Shown here in pieces: positions 1-9,420 of a stretch of DNA of 64,000 bases. Under the pieces are notes generated by a model. It made no database searches and had not been told where the DNA came from. It saw nothing but the letters and a program-made list of their open reading frames with translations. A program made the position numbers and the translations under genes. Source of the DNA: Methanomassiliicoccales archaeon (lineage in GTDB: Archaea > Thermoplasmatota > Thermoplasmata > Methanomassiliicoccales > JACIVX01). The stretch lies in assembly GCA_038850735.1 (NCBI GenBank), contig JAWCLO010000006.1, positions 58,147 to 122,146 on the forward strand, written 5' to 3'. The first letter of the stretch is position 1, and each line of letters starts with the position of its first letter.

Positions 1-1
1 G

Positions 2-2305
2 GTTCCGGCAAATGGTGTGGTTGTGAGATTCTATGACAATGCGAGTGTCATCAGCAATCATGTTATTGCATTGATTAATCCGGGGGAAACCGTCACCGTT
101 AACACGACATGGGTCGCAGGATTGCCGCTCGGTGAGCACAATCTATCGGTTGTTGTAGATCCAGATAATCTTCTGAAAGAGCTAGACGAATCAAATAATG
201 TCAATTACACTCTTGTTTACGTGCGTGGCGTGGCCCAACTTCGTGTCACAACAGGAGACCTTGTATCGGTACCGACATCTCCCGTGACAAATAGTACGGC
301 AACGATCGTGCTTACAGTGCGAAACGAAGGCGATATTACAGCTGAAAATGTCAATGTCACCTTCTATCAGTTGAGAAATGGAGGCTCGCTAGAATTCGTC
401 GGCTATACACTTATAACCAGAGTTCTTGCGGGGAGCTCTGAAACAGCATCTATCTCATGGATACCAAGTCTACCAGGTGCTTGGACTATAGTTGCAATTG
501 TAGATGAATTCAATGAGATTGAGGAAACTACTAAAGTCGATAACATCATAAATCAAGAAATCATCGTAAAGAATTACGGAGATTTGACTCCTACCACAAT
601 TGTTTTCTCACCAGCAAGTCCTCTGGCAGCAGGCACGCACATTAGAATGGATGTTACTGTTAGAAACATTGGAGAAAGTACAGCTGGAAGTGCCGTAGTT
701 GAGTTCTGGTTGGATGCAATTGGCGGTTCTGGTACACTCATCGATGAAACATTCACTGGTGCGATCAGCCCCGGTCAGACCGTTATCATCTCCGGCGAAT
801 GGGATGTGGAAATTTCATCAGGATTGAGTGCGCAGACCAGGACAATTTATGTGGTAGTGAATCCTGATTTAATAGTATCTGAAATAAGCTACTCAAATAA
901 CATTGCGAGCCAGCAACTCGTTATATATGATACAAGACCTGATATTCTGTTTTTAGGAGGTATAGAGGCGACCTTAGGAGGCACCGTAGTAGATGAGTTG
1001 TACATTGGAGAAACGGTCGTTTTGGGCGTTGAAATGAAGAACAGCGGATATGCTTCCGCTTTGGGAGTGAGTATAGCGTTTTACGCCATTGATGCAGATT
1101 TGATCCCGAGATATCTTGGCTCCATAACAAAAGACTTTGGAGTTGGCGCTACTATCACTGGCAATCTCACTTGGACCGTAAATCTCACGGCGGGCACATA
1201 TTCGATTGTTGCAAGAATCGACCCCAATGGGCTTATCGATGAGTCAAATGAAGATAACAATGAGCTCTCTTCCACCCTCAATATCTCAATACCCACAGCG
1301 GTGATAATTGTCGATTTAGGAAATACATACACTTACAAAGCTGGCGAAGACATGGTCGTGAGCGGTCGCGTGAAAAATCAGGTGACCGGCAATCCGCTAT
1401 CTGGTATAGCACTGGCCATTTCGCTAGTTGATTCAAATGGCGATGTCGTAAGCGGGCCGTATACAGTAACAACGAATCAAAATGGATACTACAATGCTGT
1501 AGTCTATATACCGATAAGCGCCTCTGGAAGTTGCAGTCTTGTTGTTACGGCGACGATCTCAGGAGAAGAGACTGATAAGGTCGTAGGAATCACCATCGAG
1601 AAAGGATTTACAGAAACAGGCATCGAATGGTGGGTTTACGCGCTCATAATCGCGATTGTTGCTGCCATCATCATCGCATTCTCAGTTTATCTGTACAAGT
1701 ACGGTCTTGGTAAGATGGTGGAATGCGGCGAATGCGGAGCCCTCATTCCAGAGTCTTCCCGCCGGTGCCCCAAGTGCGGTGTAGAGTTTGAATCAGGAAC
1801 TGTTAAATGTAGTGAGTGCGGTGCGTGGATACCTGCCAATTCGTCAGAATGTCCTGAGTGCGGAGCGAAATTTATCACTGAACCACTTGCGGAAGAGGAA
1901 GACGAATACATGAAGAAAATGAGGGAACAGTACAACCGTTTCATTGAGGTTTACAGGGAACAAGCCAGGAGCGAGCTAGGGAAGAAATATTCTGAAGAAA
2001 AATTCAGGGAATGGTGGAAGAAACAGCCAACATACATCTCATTTGAGAAATGGTTGTCGCAAGAAGAGGAGAGGAGGAAGCTTGGTGCATTTGCGTGCCC
2101 CGTGTGCGGTACGCTGAATGCAAGGGGATCGACAGTGTGTCACAAATGCGGCACTGTATTCGAGGGTGGGAAGGAGGAATTATCAGAGGCACCGCCAGAA
2201 GAAGAGAAGCGCAAACCGCTGAGAAGGATTATAAAGCGCCCCGCTGAGAAGAAGGAAGGTCCTGAGGAGAAACAAAAATCGGGAGAAGAGGAGAAACGAG
2301 AATAG
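2..2305 (+). CDS. CARDB-repeat membrane protein with three cytoplasmic zinc ribbons (5' end outside window)
   Basis: The frame is open from base 2 with sequence typical of the inside of a repeat, so the true start lies upstream and the protein is N-terminally incomplete. At least four CARDB-type beta-sandwich repeats follow, each with an F-Y/W strand and an E-x-N-E/D-x-N hairpin ending. Another Ig-like domain leads to one membrane span at about residues 538-560, counted from the GTG at 17. After the span come two adjacent CxxC...CxxC zinc ribbons (about 569-588 and 597-616), a charged helical stretch, a third ribbon (about 694-712) and a Lys/Glu tail. The likely topology is repeats outside and ribbons in the cytoplasm. 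The function is unknown; CARDB domains are usually adhesive. It converges on the pilus-like operon. Confidence 0.85.
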   Translation, partial: VPANGVVVRFYDNASVISNHVIALINPGETVTVNTTWVAGLPLGEHNLSVVVDPDNLLKELDESNNVNYTLVYVRGVAQLRVTTGDLVSVPTSPVTNSTATIVLTVRNEGDITAENVNVTFYQLRNGGSLEFVGYTLITRVLAGSSETASISWIPSLPGAWTIVAIVDEFNEIEETTKVDNIINQEIIVKNYGDLTPTTIVFSPASPLAAGTHIRMDVTVRNIGESTAGSAVVEFWLDAIGGSGTLIDETFTGAISPGQTVIISGEWDVEISSGLSAQTRTIYVVVNPDLIVSEISYSNNIASQQLVIYDTRPDILFLGGIEATLGGTVVDELYIGETVVLGVEMKNSGYASALGVSIAFYAIDADLIPRYLGSITKDFGVGATITGNLTWTVNLTAGTYSIVARIDPNGLIDESNEDNNELSSTLNISIPTAVIIVDLGNTYTYKAGEDMVVSGRVKNQVTGNPLSGIALAISLVDSNGDVVSGPYTVTTNQNGYYNAVVYIPISASGSCSLVVTATISGEETDKVVGITIEKGFTETGIEWWVYALIIAIVAAIIIAFSVYLYKYGLGKMVECGECGALIPESSRRCPKCGVEFESGTVKCSECGAWIPANSSECPECGAKFITEPLAEEEDEYMKKMREQYNRFIEVYREQARSELGKKYSEEKFREWWKKQPTYISFEKWLSQEEERRKLGAFACPVCGTLNARGSTVCHKCGTVFEGGKEELSEAPPEEEKRKPLRRIIKRPAEKKEGPEEKQKSGEEEKRE

Positions 2306-2316
2306 GACTCACAAAC

Positions 2317-2335
2317 CTCTTCTTCTTTTTTAATG
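2317..2335 (+). terminator. T-rich terminator after the CARDB gene
   Basis: A pyrimidine-rich run ending in six T residues begins about 12 bases after the stop codon. Archaeal transcription often ends at such oligo-T tracts without a hairpin. The rest of the gap to 2542 shows no convincing gene. Confidence 0.4.
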
Positions 2336-2542
2336 ATTAACATTTTTTATTACATTCAATGAATTTTCATTTGCCAAAGAATTTTGAGATGTGCACGAAT
2401 AGTCCTTGGATTTTTGGTCTGGACCCCCAAGCGGGAGATCCATCTGGCGAATCCTGCGCGGATTGATTTACTTCGCGCCCACTAGACCCAAATAGCAGAA
2501 CGTCAATCTGAGTGATGCTCTTATCGGATTCGTTTCAATTTG

Positions 2543-4243
2543 TCAGCTCTCAGCCAATTTCTCCCTGACTTCCTTAATGACTCTCTCAGGATCACGATAG
2601 TATGCGGAAATAATTTTTGCAACATCTCTGTAATTGTCAACATTGATTTTCTTCATGTATTCAAGAATGTCGACCCTTCGCTTCACTTCCCTCTCCATTT
2701 CTCTTGGCGACCAGTTCCTTATCGTTCTCACCTTCTCGTAGATATAAGAATGACCACTGAAGCTGAAGGTATCATCTGCTGGATTCCAAACATGTACCGA
2801 GTTTGTGATGAGTTCACCAGTCTCAGGATCCATGCCAACAATCTCAGTGAGCGATTTAACGCGCCTAGTCATCTTCGTTCCGACTTTCACCTGGGCCTGG
2901 AGTAAAACGATGTCAAGGGCCGTTAAAAGGGCCCTTGGCAGGTTAATTGGATCATTTTCCATTCTGTGAACCATCGCCTGGACGTCCTCTGCGTGGAATG
3001 TTGAGAATGCGGTCTTACCTGTAGCCATTGCCTGGAATACTACGTACGCCTCTTTTCCTCTGACCTCACCGACCATTAGGTACTGGGGTCGCTGTCTAAG
3101 AGCCGCGGTTAGAAGTTCAAACATGTCGATCGTTCCAGCTTTGTTTGCGCTTCCTCTACCACCGAATCCCTCCCTCGTCAAGGCTGGTATCCAATTCTCG
3201 TGAGGAAGATTCAATTCCCTTGTATCCTCAATACTGACGATTTTCATCTGAGGTGGAATGAAAAGCAGTATTGCATTTAGCGTCGTCGTCTTACCGCTGG
3301 CAGTTCCGCCACAGACCAACATAGAGCTTCCGTATTCTGTAGCAATCCAGAGGTATGCCATCATGTCAGTGCTCATGGTTTTGAATTTCAGCAAATCGAT
3401 AGGAGTGAATGGATTTTCTTTAAAACGTCTAATTGTAAAAGAAGATCCTCTCTTCGTCACATGTTTGCCCAAGGTGGCGTTCAATCTAGATCCATCAGGT
3501 ATGGTCGCGTCAAGTATTGGATCGGCTACCGAAATATGTTTCCCGCATTTCTGTGCTAGCCATACCACGAACGAATCGAGCTCTGCTTCATCATCGAACC
3601 TAATGTTCGACTTGATAGAGCCATACTTTCGGTGGAATATATATAGTGGGATCCCGACACCGTCGCAGGAACAGTCTTCGACGTTTGGATCGGTCATCAT
3701 AACATCGATGACACCATATCCAATGAAATCCCTGCGGAGATAATAATGGATTCTTTCTCGCGAAATCGGATGCAACCTTATTCCAAAATTCTTCAAAAGT
3801 GAATCTGTTGCGAGTCTCAGAATATCCTCTCTTTCCTTTAGTGTCTCAACCTCAGTGAGGTTGAGCGTCAAAATCAGCGAAGTTTTCAAAACATCCAGTA
3901 TGTTTTTCTCATCTTCCGTAAGACTTGGCTCAATGACTTCGTAAAGATATTCGCCGGCAGTGTTGTCATACTTTATTCTGACGAATGAATAGGGATCGTG
4001 GATCTTTGCTATTTCGACCTCATCGACGTTCGTTTCCGTAATTTTAGGTATCTCCGTTATTACATCGAGCGATCCTCTAGTGATGCCTGCTGGGATTCGA
4101 ACCTTAAGCGGTTTACCTCTTAATCTCAAGAGCAACGAGAGGTACTTACTTGACAGTCCTCCCACCCTTGGTTTCTTTTCTTCCTCAATCACAGCGGCAG
4201 GTACTCCCTCCGCCACATTTTCTGCTTCAACAGATCCCGCCAT
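2543..4243 (-). CDS. Type II/IV secretion ATPase (second ATPase of the pilus-like operon)
   Basis: A 566-residue hexameric secretion ATPase of the GspE/FlaI/CpaF superfamily, which would power pilus assembly or retraction at the cytoplasmic face of the membrane. Walker A (GGTASGKT) lies near residue 311, an Asp box (EDTREL) follows, Walker B (VGEVRGKE) is near 388, and the His box (STFHAED) follows that. All look functional. The N-terminal ~280 residues match the usual N-terminal domain of archaeal members. The ATG at 4243 has a GGGGATC ribosome binding site. It is the last gene of the operon, 12 bases after the smaller membrane protein. It is clearly paralogous to the ATPase at 6216-7991 but well diverged. 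Confidence 0.9.
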   Translation of the reverse strand: MAGSVEAENVAEGVPAAVIEEEKKPRVGGLSSKYLSLLLRLRGKPLKVRIPAGITRGSLDVITEIPKITETNVDEVEIAKIHDPYSFVRIKYDNTAGEYLYEVIEPSLTEDEKNILDVLKTSLILTLNLTEVETLKEREDILRLATDSLLKNFGIRLHPISRERIHYYLRRDFIGYGVIDVMMTDPNVEDCSCDGVGIPLYIFHRKYGSIKSNIRFDDEAELDSFVVWLAQKCGKHISVADPILDATIPDGSRLNATLGKHVTKRGSSFTIRRFKENPFTPIDLLKFKTMSTDMMAYLWIATEYGSSMLVCGGTASGKTTTLNAILLFIPPQMKIVSIEDTRELNLPHENWIPALTREGFGGRGSANKAGTIDMFELLTAALRQRPQYLMVGEVRGKEAYVVFQAMATGKTAFSTFHAEDVQAMVHRMENDPINLPRALLTALDIVLLQAQVKVGTKMTRRVKSLTEIVGMDPETGELITNSVHVWNPADDTFSFSGHSYIYEKVRTIRNWSPREMEREVKRRVDILEYMKKINVDNYRDVAKIISAYYRDPERVIKEVREKLAES

Positions 4244-4255
4244 TCCAGATCCCCT

Positions 4256-5170
4256 TTAAATGAGTCTCGTACCAATCAATCCAATCACCAACATAATGAA
4301 GCTGTGTCTCATACCGTTGGAGATTCTTCCATCCTGCAACACACCAGCTAGGATCCCATCTCCAAATGCATGGATGACAACAGCGATGACAAAGATCATC
4401 TGCACTTGTGGTATGACGTCGGCTCTTATAGTTGCGGGTAGATTCGTGATACCGGCCTGCTCAGCACCCTCTGCAACCTGTCGACCCGCTTCTTCCATTT
4501 TTGGAAGGAAAGTTGAGTTCAGAATGAATATCGTTGCAATGAAAACAGCAAAAGCGATGTAGGTAACAACCATGTACGTGGACATTGCGATCTTTCTTTC
4601 ATTTTCATTAAGCATTGTTTCGCGTGCGTCATGAGAGACCATTGTGAGAACGTCGGCAACACTTCCGCCAGCATCATTTGCCTTGATGATAATTGACATC
4701 ATTCTGTTGACGAGCGGCGTATTAACACGCTCGGCGAATAATCTCATTGCGTCACCAGCGGGCACTCCCCAATCGATCTGAGCAGCCATCCTCTTTATTT
4801 CGGGTGTGAGCTTGCCATATCTACCCCCTGACGCTGCTTTAACAGCCTCAGCCAAAGTCATCCCGAATCGTCCAGCCTCCGCAACGTCTCTTAGGAAGTC
4901 TGGAAGCCTTGATTCGATTTCCTTAATCTGCTTATGTTTGTAGCTCGTATAGAACCCATAAGGGCCGCATAATGCCATCAACCCAATTGCGGTATAATCT
5001 ATCCATTCAAGACCAGTACTTAATCCGCCGATGGCGTCGAGGAAACCGATGAAAATGAAAATGACCATGAAGACTATTCCGATCACAAGCAACGTCTTGG
5101 AAAGATCCTTCTTCTTAGTCGCAAGCTGTTTGACATCGATGACATCCTTCGTTTTTTTCTTATCGACCAT
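4256..5170 (-). CDS. FlaJ/TadC-like secretion membrane protein, smaller copy
   Basis: A 304-residue polytopic protein with a type II secretion F (T2SSF) domain, the inner-membrane platform that contacts the ATPase in pili and archaella. Two membrane spans near the N-terminus are followed by the cytoplasmic helical T2SSF domain (LPDFLRDVAEAGRFGMTLAEA region) and at least two C-terminal spans. The start at 5170 has a good GGAGATGAT ribosome binding site. Archaeal FlaJ proteins are often about 550 residues with two T2SSF domains; here two half-size proteins sit side by side, as with TadB and TadC. Confidence 0.85.
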   Translation of the reverse strand: MVDKKKTKDVIDVKQLATKKKDLSKTLLVIGIVFMVIFIFIGFLDAIGGLSTGLEWIDYTAIGLMALCGPYGFYTSYKHKQIKEIESRLPDFLRDVAEAGRFGMTLAEAVKAASGGRYGKLTPEIKRMAAQIDWGVPAGDAMRLFAERVNTPLVNRMMSIIIKANDAGGSVADVLTMVSHDARETMLNENERKIAMSTYMVVTYIAFAVFIATIFILNSTFLPKMEEAGRQVAEGAEQAGITNLPATIRADVIPQVQMIFVIAVVIHAFGDGILAGVLQDGRISNGMRHSFIMLVIGLIGTRLI

Positions 5171-5182
5171 CGAATCATCTCC

Positions 5183-6235
5183 TCAAATACTCGCCTCTTT
5201 TGTCATATTCCATATGTAAAAAATGAATCCAAATTGAGAAACGGGAATCATGAGCCCTACAACGGCATAAAGGAGCATGAGGGTCGATTGTGATCCGCCT
5301 CCGCCGCCAGGCACAATTGCCATTATCGCCATGATGACAACCAAGAACAGCGGAAACGCAACAACGACGGTTACAAACGATTCCGCCATCAAACCGAGGG
5401 TCTCGAGCATAGAGCGCATTTCTAGTTTTGCTTCTTTCTCAAATTGCTCAGCCTTCTGCAGGAAGTATGGTTTGAGCTGTCCTCCAGATGTAGCGGTCGT
5501 AACCACGCCTTGCAGAAATTCTTGAAATTTCCTCGACGGCGTTCTCTGGGCAGCGTTACTGATCGCTGTCAAAATGTCAACGCCCAGTAACTCGGTATCT
5601 CTTGTGATCCATTCTGCCTCGTTCCGAATCTCTCCGTAAATTGGCTGCCTTGCTAGTTCTTTGAAAATTACATCAACATTTACATCAGCAGAGGCCATTG
5701 CGGAAATGAAACTCATGGCCGGTCCTATTCTCTTATCAATATCCCTGGCACGCCTCTTGGCCACGGAGGCTGGTTGTGATATCAAAACTGAGTAGGCGAG
5801 AATTGGAGGGATGGCAATAATGAGTGCTGAAAAAACGAGCACGAGAGATACGTCGATGTTTAAGAAGCTGATAATTGCGCCGCCGAATACCAGTGAGACA
5901 ACCGCTGAAATAATGCCAACAAGAATTGTCGTCATCCACACATACGCAGTATACTCCTCAGGCCGTATTTTCATATGAGCTTGTAGCAATGATTGCTCGA
6001 GTTTGGGATTCGGTTTTGCTTTGAGCTTAACGAATGCTCCTAGCGTGCGCCAACAAAATTGTTGGTACTTTGTCAGTTTGACATATTCAGGCTTGGCGCC
6101 TTTTGGAAGTCTTATCATGTGTGGCCCTTTGATCTCCTCGCCCTCTTCCTCCGCCCTTTTCGTCTTCATATACGATTTTCTCATGGAATCCAGTCTAGAA
6201 AAGATGTCAGAGACCTCAGGCGCCAGAGCTCGCAC
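5183..6235 (-). CDS. FlaJ/TadB-like secretion membrane protein, larger copy
   Basis: A 350-residue polytopic protein of the T2SSF family. A charged N-terminal cytoplasmic stretch of ~95 residues precedes two membrane spans, a cytoplasmic helical T2SSF domain and two to three C-terminal spans with a glycine-rich loop (PGGGGGSQS). It probably pairs with the neighbouring smaller protein to form a TadB/TadC-like platform. The GTG start at 6235 overlaps the upstream ATPase by 20 bases, which indicates translational coupling; an in-frame ATG at 6184 is the alternative. Confidence 0.85.
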   Translation of the reverse strand: MRALAPEVSDIFSRLDSMRKSYMKTKRAEEEGEEIKGPHMIRLPKGAKPEYVKLTKYQQFCWRTLGAFVKLKAKPNPKLEQSLLQAHMKIRPEEYTAYVWMTTILVGIISAVVSLVFGGAIISFLNIDVSLVLVFSALIIAIPPILAYSVLISQPASVAKRRARDIDKRIGPAMSFISAMASADVNVDVIFKELARQPIYGEIRNEAEWITRDTELLGVDILTAISNAAQRTPSRKFQEFLQGVVTTATSGGQLKPYFLQKAEQFEKEAKLEMRSMLETLGLMAESFVTVVVAFPLFLVVIMAIMAIVPGGGGGSQSTLMLLYAVVGLMIPVSQFGFIFYIWNMTKEASI

Positions 6236-7991
6236 CCCCTTCAGCTAACTCTCTTCTAACTTTCTTTATTGTTGCTTCTGGATCCTTATAATAGGCATTG
6301 ATAAGCGACCAAATTTTACGGTGATCTGTCATATCCTTCATCACCATGTACTTGATAATATCTACCCGACGATTGAATTCCTGCGCCATTTCCTCATGGG
6401 TTAGGCTTTTCATCTCCATGATCTTATCGAAAAGAAAACTGTGACCCTTGTACACGAATTTGTCTGTGGCTTGATCCCATTCATAGACGGTGTTAGTGAT
6501 AAGTTCATTGGTTTCTGGCTCGAAACCAACGATCTCAATAACTTGCTTGATCCTTCTCACGAGCTCTGTACCAACTCTTGCGTGCGTCTGCAAAATGACA
6601 TTTCTTAATGCAGTGAGTAAGATTCTTGGGCAATTGATCGGGGGATTTTCTAGTCTATTTACCATGGACTTTACAGAATCAGCATGCATGGTTGAATAGG
6701 TCGTATGCCCAGTAGCCATTGCCTGGAACATGATGTAAGTTTCCTTTCCTCTAACTTCTCCTACGATGATGTAATTTGGCCTTTGTCTTAGGGAGGCTCT
6801 TACGAGATCGTACATATCGATCTCACCTGGAGCTTTGCCATCCGGCCCCCTTTCACCTGTGCCGCTCCTTGTCGTTCCAGGAACCCAGTTATCGTGAGGC
6901 AAGTTGATTTCCCTCGTATCTTCCATTGTCACTATTTTAGCTGCTGGAGGGATAAATAGTGCAATCGCGTTCAGCGTTGAGGTTTTTCCACTAGCTGTGC
7001 CACCTGCAATTATTGCTGACTCACCGTTCTCAACTCCAAGCCAGAAATATGCAACCATCTCAGGGCTTGCAGTACCGTACTTAATCAGCTCCACCGGCGT
7101 GAACGGTTTTTCCTTGAAACGTCTGATAGTGAAAGTCGAGCCACGCGTGGTAACCTCCCTCGCGTAAGTCGCCTGAATCCTGTGCCCTTCAGGCGTTGTC
7201 CCGTCCAAAATAGGCGTTGAAACCGATATTTGCTTACCACACCTCTGTCCGAGCCCGATGACAAATGAATTCAAATATTCCTCGTCATCGAATTTAAGTG
7301 TCGTCTTAATGCTTTCATATTTTCTGTGAAATAGAAAAATTGAAATGCCTACGCCGTCGCATGAAATATCCTCAACATTTTCATCTTTCACGAATGGATC
7401 TATCGGACCGTATCCTACAAAATCTCGAGATATGTAGTATTCGATTTTCTTCTTAGCTATCGGATCGATTTTAATGCCACGACTTCTGATAAACGATTCA
7501 ACGCTTTCTTTCAGGTATTCTTCTTTATCCACCTCAGTAAACTTATCCCAATCATACCCCATCGTCCTTCCAAGCGTATCTTTGATCAGCTCCAGTAACT
7601 TAGCTTCTTTGTCGCTTAATCTAGGCTCGATAGCCTCCATTAAGTATTCGTTTGTATGCCGGTCAAATGTGACCCTGATATAGCTGTATGGCTCTACAAC
7701 CGGGTACACCTCAACAACCTCGATATTCGGATCAGCGATGGGGGGAATTTCCGTTATCACAGATCCTCTTCCTTTTGACCATTCTACCCTTTGCGCTATC
7801 TCACCAGTCGGCAGGCGCACCCGCGAAGCCCTACCTGGAGCAAGTGTCCTGAGAAACTTCAAATACGAATCCCGAACTTTCTCACGGATCCCCCTCTTAC
7901 CATGAATTTCTGATATAAAGTCGTCATCGTAAATCTCATCCCCAACCGTTGTTTCAGAGGCCGCCTTGTTATTAATCTCCGAGTTCATCAT
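6216..7991 (-). CDS. Type II/IV secretion ATPase (first ATPase of the pilus-like operon)
   Basis: A 591-residue secretion ATPase of the FlaI/GspE superfamily with Walker A (GGTASGKT) near residue 328, an Asp box (EDTREI), Walker B (VGEVRGKE) near residue 404 and a His box (STMHADS). It lies 15 bases after the pilin-like gene and overlaps the next membrane protein. Two ATG codons in tandem at 7991 and 7988 follow a GGTGGGGGA ribosome binding site. A second complete ATPase closes the same operon, so the two may form an extension/retraction pair or work on different assemblies; that is inference. Confidence 0.9.
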   Translation of the reverse strand: MMNSEINNKAASETTVGDEIYDDDFISEIHGKRGIREKVRDSYLKFLRTLAPGRASRVRLPTGEIAQRVEWSKGRGSVITEIPPIADPNIEVVEVYPVVEPYSYIRVTFDRHTNEYLMEAIEPRLSDKEAKLLELIKDTLGRTMGYDWDKFTEVDKEEYLKESVESFIRSRGIKIDPIAKKKIEYYISRDFVGYGPIDPFVKDENVEDISCDGVGISIFLFHRKYESIKTTLKFDDEEYLNSFVIGLGQRCGKQISVSTPILDGTTPEGHRIQATYAREVTTRGSTFTIRRFKEKPFTPVELIKYGTASPEMVAYFWLGVENGESAIIAGGTASGKTSTLNAIALFIPPAAKIVTMEDTREINLPHDNWVPGTTRSGTGERGPDGKAPGEIDMYDLVRASLRQRPNYIIVGEVRGKETYIMFQAMATGHTTYSTMHADSVKSMVNRLENPPINCPRILLTALRNVILQTHARVGTELVRRIKQVIEIVGFEPETNELITNTVYEWDQATDKFVYKGHSFLFDKIMEMKSLTHEEMAQEFNRRVDIIKYMVMKDMTDHRKIWSLINAYYKDPEATIKKVRRELAEGGASSGA

Positions 7992-8006
7992 TCCCCCACC
8001 GTATCC

Positions 8007-8933
8007 TCACACCATTATAGTAATCTGGACATAAGCTCTGCTATATGCAACTTCATCGACATCTTCAATCGTCAAGGTGATTTCATAGACATCATCATTT
8101 ATTTCAGTTTTGCTGAGTTCGTATGTCACACCTGCCTTCTTGCAGAGCTCGTCCAGGTATTGGTTCCACGCCGCTCCGTAAATAGTCCTCAAGACAAGGC
8201 TGACATCGTTGTTGCTTGTAGAAATACTGAATTCTTGTGTTTCATAATATATCAGCTCAACATTAAGCCCTGCTGATCCTGTTCCAGCGATCGATGCATT
8301 GGTACCGAGGAGATCCAATTGGGTTATAGAAACCGTCAATTGAGTTCCCGTCTTTGTGAGCGAAATACCAGGAAATGCTCTTACTACCTCGCCATCGGGC
8401 TGTTTCACAATTATAGCACCGTTCTCATAGGCGACCCACTGCTGTACATAATACCTATTTGGAGCCCAAAGCTCAAGAAATCCTCCACCTTCTGCCACAA
8501 ATTGCTGGCTCTGCCCTCCCGATTGCTCAAAATTGAATTGAACAGAAAATCGTGCATTATCGCCACCCAGGGGCTCATACAGCAAACGGCCGGCGGTTGG
8601 AGATGCGAATATGGGCACCCCCTCAGATCCTAATGTTATCGGAGTATAGATGTTTAGCCCGGTTTGTCCAGTTATAGCCGCACTTATTATCATATTGTCA
8701 ATTCTTCCTTTGAGGTCTCCGAATTGATTGAGAACTTCATTCATATGGGATCTTTCATTTGCCTGCATCCAAACGGGGATGTATGAATTTGTAAAGAGAG
8801 AGAGAAATGTCAAGAAAACAAGAAGCGCCATGATCGTTCCAACTGTCGACGCTACCGCCTCTTTGTCACGCTTCAAAAAATAGGATCTTCTTGATTTTAA
8901 GTCGCTACCCCCTGCTAATGATCTCCTCATCAT
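8007..8933 (-). CDS. Type IV pilin-like secreted protein
   Basis: A ~308-residue protein with a basic N-terminus, a KRDKEA sequence and then a ~22-residue hydrophobic helix (residues ~30-50), the layout of archaeal pilins with class III signal peptides. The rest is a beta-rich extracellular domain ending in a hydrophobic strand. The ATG at 8933 is preferred because GGTGAGC lies just upstream; reading further upstream to 9017 is possible but has no such site. It is first in the operon, 15 bases before the first ATPase, with a TATA-like TTTAAATA about 40 bases upstream. At 300 residues it may be a minor pilin or surface component. No prepilin peptidase is in the window. Confidence 0.75.
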   Translation of the reverse strand: MMRRSLAGGSDLKSRRSYFLKRDKEAVASTVGTIMALLVFLTFLSLFTNSYIPVWMQANERSHMNEVLNQFGDLKGRIDNMIISAAITGQTGLNIYTPITLGSEGVPIFASPTAGRLLYEPLGGDNARFSVQFNFEQSGGQSQQFVAEGGGFLELWAPNRYYVQQWVAYENGAIIVKQPDGEVVRAFPGISLTKTGTQLTVSITQLDLLGTNASIAGTGSAGLNVELIYYETQEFSISTSNNDVSLVLRTIYGAAWNQYLDELCKKAGVTYELSKTEINDDVYEITLTIEDVDEVAYSRAYVQITIMV

Positions 8934-9294
8934 GCTCACCAAATGCCAGAACCAGAACTTAAAAAGCACCATATTACTATTTAAACATGTCGTGCCAGCT
9001 GGCCATTCTGATAACACGAAATTTCATTTCCTCCATTGATATCGTCTGTCAAATTATGATCTGAGATGAGTCTGTATCCTTTTTAATGCACAATGAGATC
9101 TTCTAAATATCGTATTGGGTACATACTATGAAGTGTTGGTGTTGCAAAGTTTTGAAATTAATAGAGGCTCATGTGTGCCTCATGATAATTATCTCCAGAT
9201 CTTGACAGTAATATCAGATTCAATTGTTTCTAAACCGATTGTTCGGTAGCCTAGGTAAAATTTATTACAGCCTTTTCCTTTGTCGCAATGGTGC
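8934..9294. other. Intergenic region with divergent promoters
   Basis: The 361 bases between the pilin-like gene and tRNA-Phe hold the pilin promoter (TATA-like sequence near 8968-8978 on the minus strand) and the tRNA promoter. A 24-codon ATG frame at 9128 starts with several Cys residues but has no support as a gene. Confidence 0.5.
9257..9267 (+). promoter_or_regulatory. TATA box of tRNA-Phe
   Basis: The sequence AAAATTTATTA lies about 30 bases before the 5' end of the tRNA gene, the normal spacing for an archaeal promoter. Confidence 0.6.
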
Positions 9295-9388
9295 GCCGCG
9301 GTAACTCAGCTGGGAGAGTGCAAGACTGAAGACTCCCGCTGGGGGTTTAGAAATCTTGAAGTCGCTGGTTCAAATCCGGCCCGCGGCA
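9295..9388 (+). tRNA. tRNA-Phe (GAA) with a 21-nt intron
   Basis: The acceptor stem GCCGCGG pairs with CCGCGGC and the discriminator is A. The D arm is ACTC...GAGT, the anticodon stem CAAGA/TCTTG and the T arm GCTGG-TTCAAAT-CCGGC. The loop reads C-T-GAA-G, then a 21-base insertion after position 37, then A38. The insertion can fold as CTCCC-GCT-GGGGG, fitting a bulge-helix-bulge splice substrate for the archaeal tRNA endonuclease. CCA is not encoded. Confidence 0.95.
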
Positions 9389-9420
9389 CTTTTCTTAGAA
9401 ACAATCGAAACATCTAATTA

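Noticed and set aside
9128..9202. 24-codon ATG frame starting with a cluster of Cys codons
   Set aside because: No ribosome binding site, very short, hydrophobic end without homologue-like features; likely chance.
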